The translations under genes and the position numbers were made by a program. This document shows, one piece after another, positions 1 to 7,917 of a DNA stretch of 33,347 nt. How positions within the stretch are numbered: the stretch's first letter is position 1; the number at the start of each line of letters is the position of its first letter. The notes beneath the pieces were generated by a model. That model worked only from the letters and a program-made list of their open reading frames with translations, had not been told where the DNA came from and did not search any database. Source of the DNA: Gammaproteobacteria bacterium (GTDB taxonomy: Bacteria; Pseudomonadota; Gammaproteobacteria; JAGOUN01); NCBI GenBank assembly GCA_018061255.1, contig JAGOUN010000007.1:1-33347 (forward strand). The letters are read 5' to 3'.

Positions 1-15
1 ATTGAATCTAATCGA

Positions 16-79
16 TTTTATTGAAATTTTTCCCTCACCGTGCAGGTGAGCACTGCTTTCGGAAAAAATTTCAATAAAA
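16..79. repeat. Nested inverted repeat downstream of ttcA
   Basis: An 18-base arm at 16-33 (TTTTATTGAAATTTTTCC) is matched in inverted orientation by 61-79, with one extra base in a T run. Inside it, CTCACC (34-39) pairs with GGTGAG (45-50) around a five-base loop, so the element folds as a hairpin within a hairpin. It lies 58 bases beyond the ttcA stop and could end that transcript, although the outer stem is AT-rich and unlike a classical terminator. A small mobile palindrome (MITE-like) is the alternative. The window edge prevents seeing what lies on the other side. Confidence 0.55.
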
Positions 80-136
80 CCGCTTATCTTCAGCGCCTTA
101 AGCTCGCTCGCTACGTTTCCAACTGCTCAATTTAGG

Positions 137-976
137 TTAAAACAAGACATCCTTCTTAGGGATATTATCGTATTCAGGATTAATTTCCGGAGAGCGGGAC
201 GTGCGTAATGATTCTAGATTTTTAAAATCCCAATATTTTTTATCCATCAATTGACTGGGCTGTAAACTTTGTAGGGCATGCAACATGTTACTGCCGACTT
301 TGGGGTTTTCCTCACAAAGTTGATCAATAAGTTTAGTCACTCGTTTGCGTACTAATTTTTCTTGAGAGCCACATAAAGTGCAGGGAATAATTGGAAATTG
401 CTGCTCTTTCATATACTGAATAATATCTTTTTCTTGGCAGTAAGCAAGCGGTCGAATCACGATATGATCTTTACTATCGGTCAGTAACTTTGGTGGCATA
501 GATTTAATTTCGCCACTGTAAAGAATCGACATTAATAATGTTCGAATCATATCATCACGATGATGACCCAACGCAACTTTTGTGAAACCATGTTTTGCGG
601 CGTAAGAATAAATAATTCCGCGGCGCAGTCTTGAGCAAAGTGAACAATACGTTTTTCCTTCTGGAATTTTTTCTTTTACGATGCTGTAAGTATCTTCAGT
701 AATAATTTCATAAGGAATTTTACGTTTTTCAAGCCATGCGCGCATGTCCGCATCCCCCCAACCGGGTTGAGCTTGATCCAGCGTAAAGGCCTGCAGTTCA
801 AACTTGTAGTTAGAACTGACGCGCATCATATTGAGTAATGACAACATCGTATAGGAATCTTTGCCACCAGATAGACAGACTAAAACCTTATCTCCTGTTT
901 GAATCATATTGAAATCAGCAACGGCTTTTGTAGTGTAATGCAGGAGTTTTTTTTCTGTGATTGAACCAGGCTTCAT
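137..976 (-). CDS. ttcA: tRNA 2-thiocytidine(32) synthetase TtcA
   Basis: TtcA thiolates C32 of certain tRNAs using an ATP-pyrophosphatase domain and an Fe-S cluster. Numbered from the ATG at 976 (279 aa), the PP-loop SGGKDS is at about 36-41, GHHRDD follows at about 137-142, and two CxxC pairs are at about 111/114 (CSLC) and 199/202 (CTLC), the latter the usual cluster ligands of the family. The reading frame is open to a TTG at 997. A TATAAT on the minus strand at 1015-1010 would place the transcript start near 1003, which favours the internal ATG. Neither start has a good Shine-Dalgarno sequence. Family assignment is secure; the start is not. Confidence 0.93.
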   Translation of the reverse strand: MKPGSITEKKLLHYTTKAVADFNMIQTGDKVLVCLSGGKDSYTMLSLLNMMRVSSNYKFELQAFTLDQAQPGWGDADMRAWLEKRKIPYEIITEDTYSIVKEKIPEGKTYCSLCSRLRRGIIYSYAAKHGFTKVALGHHRDDMIRTLLMSILYSGEIKSMPPKLLTDSKDHIVIRPLAYCQEKDIIQYMKEQQFPIIPCTLCGSQEKLVRKRVTKLIDQLCEENPKVGSNMLHALQSLQPSQLMDKKYWDFKNLESLRTSRSPEINPEYDNIPKKDVLF

Positions 977-1009
977 AGTAAGGACTTGTCTTGTCAAAAG
1001 TGATCAGGG

Positions 1010-1015
1010 ATTATA
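1010..1015 (-). promoter_or_regulatory. Candidate -10 box for ttcA
   Basis: A perfect TATAAT lies on the minus strand between the rhomboid gene and ttcA, about 34 bases upstream of the ATG at 976. No convincing -35 hexamer is seen at the right spacing, so this is a weak call based on the -10 alone. Confidence 0.3.
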
Positions 1016-1029
1016 CCCCATCATCCGCT

Positions 1030-1635
1030 TCAATGAGAAGTGTAAGCGATCCATAAGAGAAAATAGGAGGGCAGATGAGCGTAGCTTACTAATAAGCCTG
1101 AAACAAAACCAAAAACGTGACTTTCCCAAGAAGTGCCTGCTTTTGGCATTAAGCTTGCAAAAAGCCCGGCAAAATAATAAAAGCAAAAAATCACTAGTAA
1201 GACAGTGATAATCGAAGGATATAGGATCGCATTGATCATCAGATATCCCCAATACCCCATAATTACACCACTTGCACCCACGTGTAGCGCTTTTCGACCC
1301 AGTAACCAAACGCAAAATCCGCTAATAATCGTAATGAGCAAGGTGACAATGATAAATTCAGGCATTCCTGTAAGCAAAATCAAATTCATTAATAAAAATA
1401 GTGGAATAGAATTGAAAAGCAGATGACTAAAATTTCCATGCAACAAGGGCGCTAGCAAAATGCCAAGTAGACCAGACGGCGATCTTGGTAAAATCCCAAA
1501 AGCATTTAGCCGGTAACCCAAAGCAAAGTTGACACATTGAATTATCCAAAGTGCAGCAATAATAGTGAGTACATAATGCATGTTAAATTGTACCACATAC
1601 ATCATCCAGGATAACTTTTGACCAATTTCTGTCAT
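1030..1635 (-). CDS. Rhomboid-family intramembrane serine protease
   Basis: This is a 201-residue, strongly hydrophobic protein with about six membrane segments. It carries the rhomboid signature: HGNFSHLLFN (H71, N75) in the second segment, GASG at 120-123 with the probable nucleophile S122, and SHVFG with the partner H173. Rhomboids cut membrane proteins inside or near the bilayer by a Ser-His dyad; the substrate cannot be told from sequence. The size fits the minimal six-helix bacterial form without a cytosolic N-terminal domain. It lies directly upstream of ttcA on the same strand but with a possible separate ttcA promoter. All catalytic residues look intact. Confidence 0.88.
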   Translation of the reverse strand: MTEIGQKLSWMMYVVQFNMHYVLTIIAALWIIQCVNFALGYRLNAFGILPRSPSGLLGILLAPLLHGNFSHLLFNSIPLFLLMNLILLTGMPEFIIVTLLITIISGFCVWLLGRKALHVGASGVIMGYWGYLMINAILYPSIITVLLVIFCFYYFAGLFASLMPKAGTSWESHVFGFVSGLLVSYAHLPSYFLLWIAYTSH

Positions 1636-1658
1636 TAATAGAACCTAAAAGCTTAAAG

Positions 1659-1728
1659 TAAAGCTAGAATAGCGTATTACTCTTAAAAAATCTTTCATTT
1701 TGAGTTTTTTTAAGGCTAGAATATTGCG
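1659..1728 (+). repeat. Direct repeat upstream of dksA
   Basis: Two similar copies, TAAAGCTAGAATAGCG at 1659-1674 and TAAGGCTAGAATATTGCG at 1711-1728, lie 52 bases apart in the region between the divergent rhomboid gene and dksA. They differ by one substitution and a two-base insertion. They could be paired regulator sites or chance similarity in AT-rich DNA. Confidence 0.35.
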
Positions 1729-1797
1729 AGTGGGCTTGCTCATATAGACGATGGCTACATTCACAGGAAGTGAAATAGATTAAAGGGGATTACTGCT

Positions 1798-2229
1798 ATG
1801 AGTATGATTGCTGATATCGCTGTTTCGTTCGCTCCTTATTTAGAAAAAAAACATGAAGAATATATGAACGATACGCAAAGAGCGCATTTTCGTTCTATCC
1901 TAGAAGTTTGGAAAAAAAATCTGTTTCTAGAAGCTAGTTCGACTTTGGAATCTATGCGTAGAACAAAAGAAGGTCTTGCAGATGAAGTCGATCTTGCCGC
2001 TTATGAAGAGAATTTTCGATTAGTGCTGCGCGCACGTGACCGAGAATTAAAACTTATCAAAAAAATAGACTTTTCTATTGAGGCGCTTAAAGAAGGCGAT
2101 TATGGATACTGTGATGATTGCGGCATGGATATTGGTATTGCGCGTTTAGAAGCAAGACCCACAGCTACTAAATGTGTTGAGTGCAAAACTATTGCCGAGT
2201 TGAAAGAAAAACAACTTATTAACGCTTAA
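1798..2229 (+). CDS. dksA: RNA polymerase-binding transcription factor DksA
   Basis: DksA binds the secondary channel of RNA polymerase and, with ppGpp, adjusts transcription in the stringent response. The 143-residue protein has the expected layout: an N-terminal helical region, a coiled coil whose tip carries the conserved D62-x-x-D65-x-A67 motif, then a zinc finger with C105-x2-C108 and C126-x2-C129, followed by the typical C-terminal helix. The stretch GYCDDCGMDIGI and the later RLEARPTA are characteristic of true DksA rather than the short TraR-type relatives. An AGGGG sequence precedes the ATG at a suitable distance. A second ATG two codons later is also possible. Confidence 0.94.
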   Translation: MSMIADIAVSFAPYLEKKHEEYMNDTQRAHFRSILEVWKKNLFLEASSTLESMRRTKEGLADEVDLAAYEENFRLVLRARDRELKLIKKIDFSIEALKEGDYGYCDDCGMDIGIARLEARPTATKCVECKTIAELKEKQLINA

Positions 2230-2240
2230 TGCTTTGAAAT

Positions 2241-3059
2241 TTAGGTCCAAATTGCAACTATAGCCATAAGTGAGAAACCTATTATAACAAAGGTGTATTG
2301 CTTGAGGTTACAGCATTGTTGAACCATGACTGCACGTGATAGTCCGTGTAATGTGCCTAAATATAAGAAAGTACCTGCAGCGAGCGCTAAAAAAATAGGG
2401 CCGAGTAGCGGTAAATGTTGAATTTTTTCGCTGGCGAAACCACCGAGAAAGATGCCTAATGGTGCAACAAGCGCAAAAAGCAGAAAATAAAACAATCCCG
2501 TTTTTGGAGAGAGGGTGCTTTTTGTCAGTTGAATCGCCAAGGCGAAACTTTCCGCCCATTTATGCGCGAGAATAGCAATTGCCAGCATCAAAATAATTGT
2601 AAAATTAGTTGAGAGTCCCAACGCAGCACTTTCTAAAAAAGCATGCAATGAGAGCATTCCAAGCGCTAGGAGAGCAAATGATTTTCCTCTAGCGTTTCCA
2701 TGCGTACCGTTATCGCTACACGCATGATTATCATGACCATGCGAATGCTCATGGTGGTGTTGATGTTGATAATAATCGCGCCCCAAGTGTTCTAACCAGA
2801 GTAAAAATAAAAACATTGCCCCGGCACAAAGCGATGCAAAAGGGTACTCGTATCCTGCTGCTGTAAAGCCTTCTGAGGCATCTGACAACATATGTAATAA
2901 GCCAACACCAAGAAAAACGCCGCTGGCTAAAGCTTCACCAATAGGGAAGTCAATGCCCATGCGCATATTGATACGTTTAACGAATGGGATCCAACCCGCA
3001 CTGAGGGTAACAATAAAAATAATGACGGCGGTTAATAGCTTAAAGCTTAGAAAACTCAT
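2241..3059 (-). CDS. ZIP-family divalent metal transporter
   Basis: This inner-membrane protein of 272 residues belongs to the ZIP (zinc/iron permease) family, which brings Zn or other divalent metals into the cytoplasm. Visible features are about eight hydrophobic segments, a histidine-rich cytoplasmic loop at about 99-111, and the two metal-binding helix motifs HAFLE (139-143) and HKWAE (166-170). The frame extends upstream to 3131, but the ATG at 3059 is preceded by GAGGGG at a proper distance and starts directly before the first membrane helix, so it is preferred. It converges on dksA with 11 bases between the stops. The metal specificity cannot be decided here. Confidence 0.85.
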   Translation of the reverse strand: MSFLSFKLLTAVIIFIVTLSAGWIPFVKRINMRMGIDFPIGEALASGVFLGVGLLHMLSDASEGFTAAGYEYPFASLCAGAMFLFLLWLEHLGRDYYQHQHHHEHSHGHDNHACSDNGTHGNARGKSFALLALGMLSLHAFLESAALGLSTNFTIILMLAIAILAHKWAESFALAIQLTKSTLSPKTGLFYFLLFALVAPLGIFLGGFASEKIQHLPLLGPIFLALAAGTFLYLGTLHGLSRAVMVQQCCNLKQYTFVIIGFSLMAIVAIWT

Positions 3060-3215
3060 TGCAGCGCACCCCTCTAGGTAAAGAGGGTCGTGATCATACA
3101 TGAATTTTTGTCGAGGTAAACATGTTTTCATCTGTACAATGTTTTTTATTGCATCACAATACGATTTGCTTCAAAATTGTCCTTCTTTTAGGTTGATTAA
3201 ATTTTGGATAGAAAG

Positions 3216-4625
3216 ATGCAGATAAATCAAGCAACAAAAACGTTAGGACTGTTTCTGTTAATCATGCTGATTACTGGCTCTATTGACAGTGTACGCAACT
3301 TACCCGCTACAGCACTTTTTGGTTCTTCTTTAGTTTTCTACTTTATTTTTTCAGCGCTTGTTTTTCTTATTCCTGCGGGTTTAGTTTCTGCAGAGCTTTC
3401 TTCCGCATGGACAGAGCAGGGTGGAATATACGATTGGGTGCGTATGGCATTTGGTGAAAAAGTAGCATTGATTGCTATTTGGTTGCAGTGGATTAATACC
3501 ATGGTTTGGTTTCCGACAATACTTTCATTTATTGCTGGAGCGATGGCTTTTTTAATTGATCCTCACTTGGCAGAACATAAAGGTTATCTGGTTTCTGTTA
3601 TTCTTATTATTTTTTGGGGGTTGACATTACTCAACTTTAAAGGCGTTCGTGCGTCCGCAAAATTTGCCGGTGTTTGTGGCTTATTGGGAATGATTTTCCC
3701 TATGGCTATTTTAATATTTTTAGGGATTACCTGGATGTTAAAGGGCGAATCCTTACAAGTTTCTTTTACTATGCACAGCATGCTGCCTCATTTTGATAAT
3801 ACTAATAGTTGGATTTCACTTACTGCAATCATGACATCTTTTCTCGGGATGGAGCTTGCAACGGTGCATGTACGGAATGTTGTGAACGCTCAGAATACTT
3901 TCCCTAAGGCATTAATTATTTCTGTTGTTTTAATTTTATTCACCATGATTTTTGGTTCACTAGCCATAGCGGTAATTTTACCGCATGATCAAATTAATTT
4001 AGTGGATGGAGTGATGCGTGCTTTTCAAGGGTTTCTAGGTGGATACCATATGAAATGGCTTGTTCCATTATTAACACTACTTTTATTAATCGGTGCTTTG
4101 GGTAGCATGGTGAATTGGATTATATCCCCGGCCAAAGGATTATTACGGGCAGCGCAGCACGGTTATTTGCCAAAATTTTTTGCGAAAGAAGGCGCTCGAG
4201 GTGTTCCAACGCGCATGTTACTACTGCAAGCAGTGCTTGTTTCTGTGATGTGTATGGCATTTTTATTAATGCCTAGTGTGAATGGATCTTATTGGTTATT
4301 GACATCATTAAGCACGCAACTTTATATGATTATGTACCTTTTTATGTTTTTAGCGGCGTTGCGATTACGTTACAAATTCCCTATTCAATTGAGACCATTC
4401 AAAATTCCTGGCGGAACCTTCGGCATGTGGATGATTACGCTATTAGGTCTTTTTGGTTGTGCAGTAACGTTAATCGTAGGATTTTTTCCGCCGGATAATA
4501 TTGATGTTGGTGGCAAGCTGCATTATGAAGTAGTGTTTTCTATCGGTATTATAGCGATGATTTTTCCTGTGGTCCTTTTATACATGTATAAGCGCATGCA
4601 TGCTGCACGTTCGCTTCTCCAGTAG
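3216..4625 (+). CDS. APC-superfamily amino acid permease
   Basis: This integral membrane protein of about 469 residues has roughly 12 predicted helices. Its start (TLGLFLLIMLITGSIDSVRN) and the following ELSSAWTEQGGIYDWV segment resemble the amino acid-polyamine-organocation superfamily, particularly the glutamate/GABA antiporter-like branch. The long middle helices and the GALGSMVNWIISPAKGLL segment fit that assignment. Substrate is unknown; an amino acid carried by antiport or proton symport is likely from the family. The frame opens at a TTG at 3204, but the ATG at 3216 with a GGA just upstream is a better start. It is transcribed divergently from the ZIP gene and stands alone. Confidence 0.8.
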   Translation: MQINQATKTLGLFLLIMLITGSIDSVRNLPATALFGSSLVFYFIFSALVFLIPAGLVSAELSSAWTEQGGIYDWVRMAFGEKVALIAIWLQWINTMVWFPTILSFIAGAMAFLIDPHLAEHKGYLVSVILIIFWGLTLLNFKGVRASAKFAGVCGLLGMIFPMAILIFLGITWMLKGESLQVSFTMHSMLPHFDNTNSWISLTAIMTSFLGMELATVHVRNVVNAQNTFPKALIISVVLILFTMIFGSLAIAVILPHDQINLVDGVMRAFQGFLGGYHMKWLVPLLTLLLLIGALGSMVNWIISPAKGLLRAAQHGYLPKFFAKEGARGVPTRMLLLQAVLVSVMCMAFLLMPSVNGSYWLLTSLSTQLYMIMYLFMFLAALRLRYKFPIQLRPFKIPGGTFGMWMITLLGLFGCAVTLIVGFFPPDNIDVGGKLHYEVVFSIGIIAMIFPVVLLYMYKRMHAARSLLQ

Positions 4626-4658
4626 TATGTGTTTTATATATGCGCCTTATAGCTCTTT

Positions 4659-5948
4659 TTAACCAAGGGCTAATGTACCAAACACACGATGAGCAGCCGC
4701 AATTGTTTCGTCAATAATTTGATTGGTATGCGCCATTGACATAAACCCTGCTTCAAAAGCAGAAGGCGCCAAATAAACTCCTTCGTTCAGCATGCCATGA
4801 AAAAACTGGTTAAAACGCGCAACGTTACATTGCGTAACGTCAAAAAAATGACGTACCGACTTTTGCTCGGTAAAAAACAAGCCAAACATACCGCAGACGT
4901 GTTGTGTTAATAGTGGAATGTTATGTTGTTTTGCGGCTTGTGTAATACCATCAATTAGGCGTTGGGTTTTTTGTGCTAGAACAATAAAAAAGTCAGGTTG
5001 CTGTACAATTTGCTTTAATTGTGCCAAACCGGCTGACATTGCTAGTGGATTTCCTGAAAGTGTACCGGCTTGATATACCGGGCCAACTGGGGCAAGAAAT
5101 TGCATGATATCGCGACGTCCGCCTAATGCTCCAACAGGCAAACCACCACCAATAATTTTACCGAAAGTGGAGAGATCCGGGGTGATGGAATAAAGTTCTT
5201 GAGCACCTGCTTTGGCCACGCGAAATCCAGTCATCACTTCATCAAAAATTAATACACTGCCATAACGGGTACATAAAGATTTTAAGTCTGCCAAAAAGCC
5301 AGAATCTGGCAGAATGCAATTCATGTTTCCTGGAATAGGTTCAATGATGATGGCGGCAATATCATTTGGATATTGTTTAAAAAGGGCATCAACTTGATCA
5401 ATGTGATTGAACTCAGCGATCAAGGTATGTGCTGCAATACTTTCTGGCACCCCTGCTGACCCGGGAATGCCGCATGTTAGTACCCCAGAACCTGCTTTTA
5501 CAAGCAAGCTATCTGAATGCCCGTGATAACAGCCATTAAATTTAATGATTTTATCTCTGCGGGTAAAGCCACGCGCAAGGCGTAAGGCTGTCATGGTGGC
5601 TTCTGTGCCAGAATTGACAAAGCGTACTTGTTCTACTGAAGGCACCATGCTGCAAACAAGCTCAGCCAATTCAGTTTCTAAACGTGTTGGAGCTCCATAG
5701 CTCAGGCCGTTGCTTGCTGCCGTTTGTACGGCTTTAATAACTTCGAGATTTGCGTGTCCTAAAATCATCGGCCCCCATGAGCCCACATAATCAATATAAC
5801 GCTTATCGTCTGCATCAAAAATAAATGACCCAAAAGCCTTTTCAATAAAAATCGGCGTGCCACCGACAGATTTGAACGCACGCACAGGCGAGTTCACACC
5901 TCCAGGAATATAGTGTTGCGCTTCTTGAAATAAAGTTTGATTATTCAT
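4659..5948 (-). CDS. hemL: Glutamate-1-semialdehyde 2,1-aminomutase HemL
   Basis: HemL converts glutamate-1-semialdehyde into 5-aminolevulinate, the tetrapyrrole precursor in the C5 pathway, using pyridoxal or pyridoxamine phosphate. The 429-residue length is typical. Visible are the start [13 protein letters not shown], the cofactor-phosphate region NSGTEAT at 112-118, DEVMTGFR at 236-243 and the cofactor lysine K264 in [10 protein letters not shown]. The protein is complete. It is divergent from the rubredoxin gene, and another heme-pathway gene (hemJ) lies just beyond, so heme synthesis functions are grouped here. A TATAAT-containing promoter candidate lies about 40 bases upstream of the start. 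Confidence 0.96.
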   Translation of the reverse strand: MNNQTLFQEAQHYIPGGVNSPVRAFKSVGGTPIFIEKAFGSFIFDADDKRYIDYVGSWGPMILGHANLEVIKAVQTAASNGLSYGAPTRLETELAELVCSMVPSVEQVRFVNSGTEATMTALRLARGFTRRDKIIKFNGCYHGHSDSLLVKAGSGVLTCGIPGSAGVPESIAAHTLIAEFNHIDQVDALFKQYPNDIAAIIIEPIPGNMNCILPDSGFLADLKSLCTRYGSVLIFDEVMTGFRVAKAGAQELYSITPDLSTFGKIIGGGLPVGALGGRRDIMQFLAPVGPVYQAGTLSGNPLAMSAGLAQLKQIVQQPDFFIVLAQKTQRLIDGITQAAKQHNIPLLTQHVCGMFGLFFTEQKSVRHFFDVTQCNVARFNQFFHGMLNEGVYLAPSAFEAGFMSMAHTNQIIDETIAAAHRVFGTLALG

Positions 5949-5986
5949 GATTGAAATCCTGGCCGATTCGTTTTACGATGCGTCGC

Positions 5987-6014
5987 ATTATAAAGCGATA
6001 AGTGAGTAAGTAAA
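5987..6014. promoter_or_regulatory. Divergent promoter candidate between hemL and rubredoxin
   Basis: The short hemL-rubredoxin gap contains ATTATAAA (5987-5994), which reads TATAAT on the minus strand toward hemL and TATAAA on the plus strand toward rubredoxin. On the minus strand TTTACT (6014-6009) lies 16 bases upstream of the -10. On the plus strand no good -35 is visible. The two start sites would overlap, so the genes may compete or be co-controlled. Confidence 0.4.
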
Positions 6015-6178
6015 TGAAATCCTATATGTGTCAACTGTGTGGTCTAATTTATAACGAAGCAGAGGGTTGGCCGGAAGATGGAATTCCTGCTGGAACGGCT
6101 TGGGCAGATGTGCCAGATACGTGGTTATGCCCAGAGTGTGGTGCGAGTAAAGGTGATTTTGAGATGATGCCGTATTAA
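6014..6178 (+). CDS. Rubredoxin
   Basis: This is a 54-residue protein with the full rubredoxin signature: C6-x2-C9-G-L-I-Y near the start, the aromatic and acidic middle with the conserved GTAWADVPDTW stretch, and C39-P-E-C42-G near the end. The four cysteines bind one iron, and the protein carries single electrons between redox enzymes. The redox partner is not encoded visibly nearby. The ATG at 6014 has no strong Shine-Dalgarno sequence. Its TAA stop (6176-6178) overlaps the stop of the convergent hemJ gene (6175-6177) by two bases, so the two coding regions overlap by four bases. Confidence 0.95.
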   Translation: MKSYMCQLCGLIYNEAEGWPEDGIPAGTAWADVPDTWLCPECGASKGDFEMMPY

Positions 6179-6591
6179 GGCTGTATTACTGCCAGTAATA
6201 CAATTGCAATTAGGAAGATTGTCGGAACTTCATTTAGGTAACGATAAAATTTTTCCGAATGTGTAGCCTGATTACACCTAAACTGGAAGAGCAATTTTGC
6301 AAGGTAGACGTGATAGATCGCCAATAATAGCACTAAAATGAGTTTGATATGCAGCCAGTTCATGGTTTCATAGTAGTGGTAGTTGGTGAAAATAATGCAC
6401 CAGCCAAAAAGTCCGGTTAAAACCGCGGCTGGCGTCATGATATACCAAAACAACCGCCACTCCATGATTTTGAATTGTTTTTGCATGATATCGGTTGAAT
6501 TTGCATGATAGACATAAAGCCTAGGCAAGTAAAATAAGCCTGCAAACCAACAAACCATTGAGATTATATGTAAGGCTTTAAACCATAGCAT
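6175..6591 (-). CDS. hemJ: Protoporphyrinogen IX oxidase HemJ (CopD-like membrane protein)
   Basis: HemJ oxidises protoporphyrinogen IX to protoporphyrin IX, the penultimate step of heme synthesis, in bacteria lacking HemY or HemG. Numbered from the ATG at 6591, this 138-residue protein has about four membrane helices, the conserved H8 in ALHIISMVCWFAGLFYLPRL, R24, and K83 in WLHIKL; the His and Lys are known to be essential in the family. An in-frame TTG at 6606 would add five residues, but the family normally starts MLW(V/F)K. The start lies only 18 bases past the tRNA-Arg 3' end on the same strand, so it may be co-transcribed with the tRNA. Confidence 0.88.
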   Translation of the reverse strand: MLWFKALHIISMVCWFAGLFYLPRLYVYHANSTDIMQKQFKIMEWRLFWYIMTPAAVLTGLFGWCIIFTNYHYYETMNWLHIKLILVLLLAIYHVYLAKLLFQFRCNQATHSEKFYRYLNEVPTIFLIAIVLLAVIQP

Positions 6592-6609
6592 AAATAGAGG
6601 TTCCAATTG

Positions 6610-6686
6610 TGGTGCGCCCAGAGAGATTCGAACTCCCGACCACTTGGTTCGAAGCCAAGTACTCTATCCAGCTGAGCTATGGGCGC
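6610..6686 (-). tRNA. tRNA-Arg (anticodon TCG)
   Basis: On the minus strand the gene starts GCGCCCA and its acceptor stem pairs perfectly with TGGGCGC, followed by discriminator A and an encoded CCA (6612-6610). The D arm (AGCTCAGCTGGATAGAGT), an anticodon stem CTTGG/CCAAG around the loop CTTCGAA, and the T arm with GTTCGAATC are all present. The seven-base loop gives anticodon TCG, which reads arginine CGA and, when modified, other CGN codons. Total length including CCA is 77 bases. hemJ follows directly on the same strand. Confidence 0.97.
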
Positions 6687-6837
6687 AGGGTATGCAAATC
6701 TAAACTAGTTTCATCGATTGCGCAATAGCCATAAATTGGGCGTTAAAATCTTCTTGATATCATGTAAAAACCACTTGTTTCTTTAATATCAGATTGCCTA
6801 CAATTATGACTCTAATTCAACCCAGGGGTTTTTGAAA

Positions 6838-7158
6838 ATGAAAGCGAAGATTGAGAAATTAACGTTGGCTTTAGCAGAGGTAAAAGCTGCAATTAGTGGA
6901 TTAAAAGAAGAAAAAAGGGCTTTGAAAACAGCGTTTAAAGAAGAGCTGAAAGTGGCAAAATCTGGCCAAAAGCCAGTGGCTAAAAATTCGGTTGCTAAGA
7001 AAAAAGCGGTAAAAAAAGCAGCGACTAAAAAAGTGGTAGGGGTTAAAAAAACCAAGTCACCTCGTCCAAAAAAAGCCGCCCCTCTTGCCAAAAAAATAGA
7101 AGAGCCGGCAGTGGAGTCAGTGATTTCTACTGATGATATATTTCCATTAGGCGAATAG
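6838..7158 (+). CDS. Lysine-rich histone H1-like protein
   Basis: This 106-residue protein has an N-terminal helical, coiled-coil-like part (about 1-45, KIEKLTLALAEVKAAISGLK onward), a middle rich in Lys, Ala, Val and Pro with AKKKAVKKAATKK-type repeats (about 50-85), and a short acidic tail ending DDIFPLGE. The basic repeats resemble eukaryotic H1 tails and the Hc1/Hq1-like proteins of Chlamydia and Coxiella, so nucleoid binding is likely, but no family-defining domain is recognised. The ATG at 6838 follows AGGGG with a nine-base spacer; an upstream in-frame TTG at 6832 is less likely. The gene stands alone between tRNA-Arg and gstA. Confidence 0.75.
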   Translation: MKAKIEKLTLALAEVKAAISGLKEEKRALKTAFKEELKVAKSGQKPVAKNSVAKKKAVKKAATKKVVGVKKTKSPRPKKAAPLAKKIEEPAVESVISTDDIFPLGE

Positions 7159-7301
7159 CATTTCTCTTATCTGGAAGAGGTGGTGTCAAGTTGCTGCCTC
7201 TTACTTTCACGCCGTTCACTTATGTAATCAATATTCGCAATAATCGGTTAACAGGATTATCATACTGATTCTTTTGCATATAATTAAAAGAGGAATCTAG
7301 A

Positions 7302-7910
7302 ATGAAACTTTATTACAAACGTGGCGCATGTTCTTTAACGGCTCGCATTCTTGCTCATGAATTAAGCATTTCATGCGACTATGAATCCGTTGATTTACAA
7401 ACGAAAAAAACAGAAACTGGCGCCGACTTTCTTGCTATTAACCCCAAAGGTTCAGTGCCTGCTTTAGTGTTGGAAAATAAAGAAGTGCTCACTGAAAATG
7501 CAGTGATTTTACAATATCTTGCAGATGTACATAAAGCTACCCAATATTTTCCGACGGTGGGAGAAATGAAGCGTTATCGTGTTTTGGAATGGTTGAATTT
7601 TTGTTCTACTGACTTGCACGGAAGTTGTGGACCATTTTTTAATCCAAAGATTTCTATTGAACTTAAACAGGAGGTTTTTCTTCCTATATTAAAGCGAAAA
7701 GTTGCCGTAGCTGAAAAGCAATTAGCAACACATGCCTACATAACGGGAGATCAGTTTTCATTGGCAGATATTTATTTATTTGTAGTATTCACGTGGTTTC
7801 CTCATATCGGCCTTGAATTGGCAGAGTGGCCGCATGTGGCGAAGTATTTTGACATGCTAAAGAATCGTAAGGCGATACAGCAAGCACTGAAAGAGGAAGG
7901 GCTTATTTAA
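7302..7910 (+). CDS. gstA: Beta-class glutathione S-transferase
   Basis: This 202-residue cytosolic enzyme conjugates glutathione to electrophiles and can act in thiol redox reactions. It begins MKLYYKRGACSL with the beta-class cysteine C10, continues with the thioredoxin-fold glutathione site (NPKGSVPAL and the TENAVILQYLAD segment), then an all-helical C-terminal domain containing YITGDQFSLADIYLFV, the conserved N-capping region. It aligns closely along its length with E. coli GstA. A GAGGAA ribosome site lies seven bases before the ATG. It is convergent with the ferredoxin gene, with only seven bases between their ends. Confidence 0.92.
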   Translation: MKLYYKRGACSLTARILAHELSISCDYESVDLQTKKTETGADFLAINPKGSVPALVLENKEVLTENAVILQYLADVHKATQYFPTVGEMKRYRVLEWLNFCSTDLHGSCGPFFNPKISIELKQEVFLPILKRKVAVAEKQLATHAYITGDQFSLADIYLFVVFTWFPHIGLELAEWPHVAKYFDMLKNRKAIQQALKEEGLI

Positions 7911-7917
7911 GCTATGG

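Noticed and set aside
957-1426. Plus-strand frames over the rhomboid gene
   Set aside because: They are shadows of the conserved minus-strand gene and have no start context.
6804-7091. Antisense frame of 95 codons over the H1-like gene
   Set aside because: It is the reverse complement of the lysine codons (Phe/Leu-rich), with no ribosome site and no family resemblance.
7175-7206. Hairpin AAGAGG/CCTCTT after the H1-like gene as a terminator
   Set aside because: The stem relies on wobble pairs, the loop is long and no T run follows.
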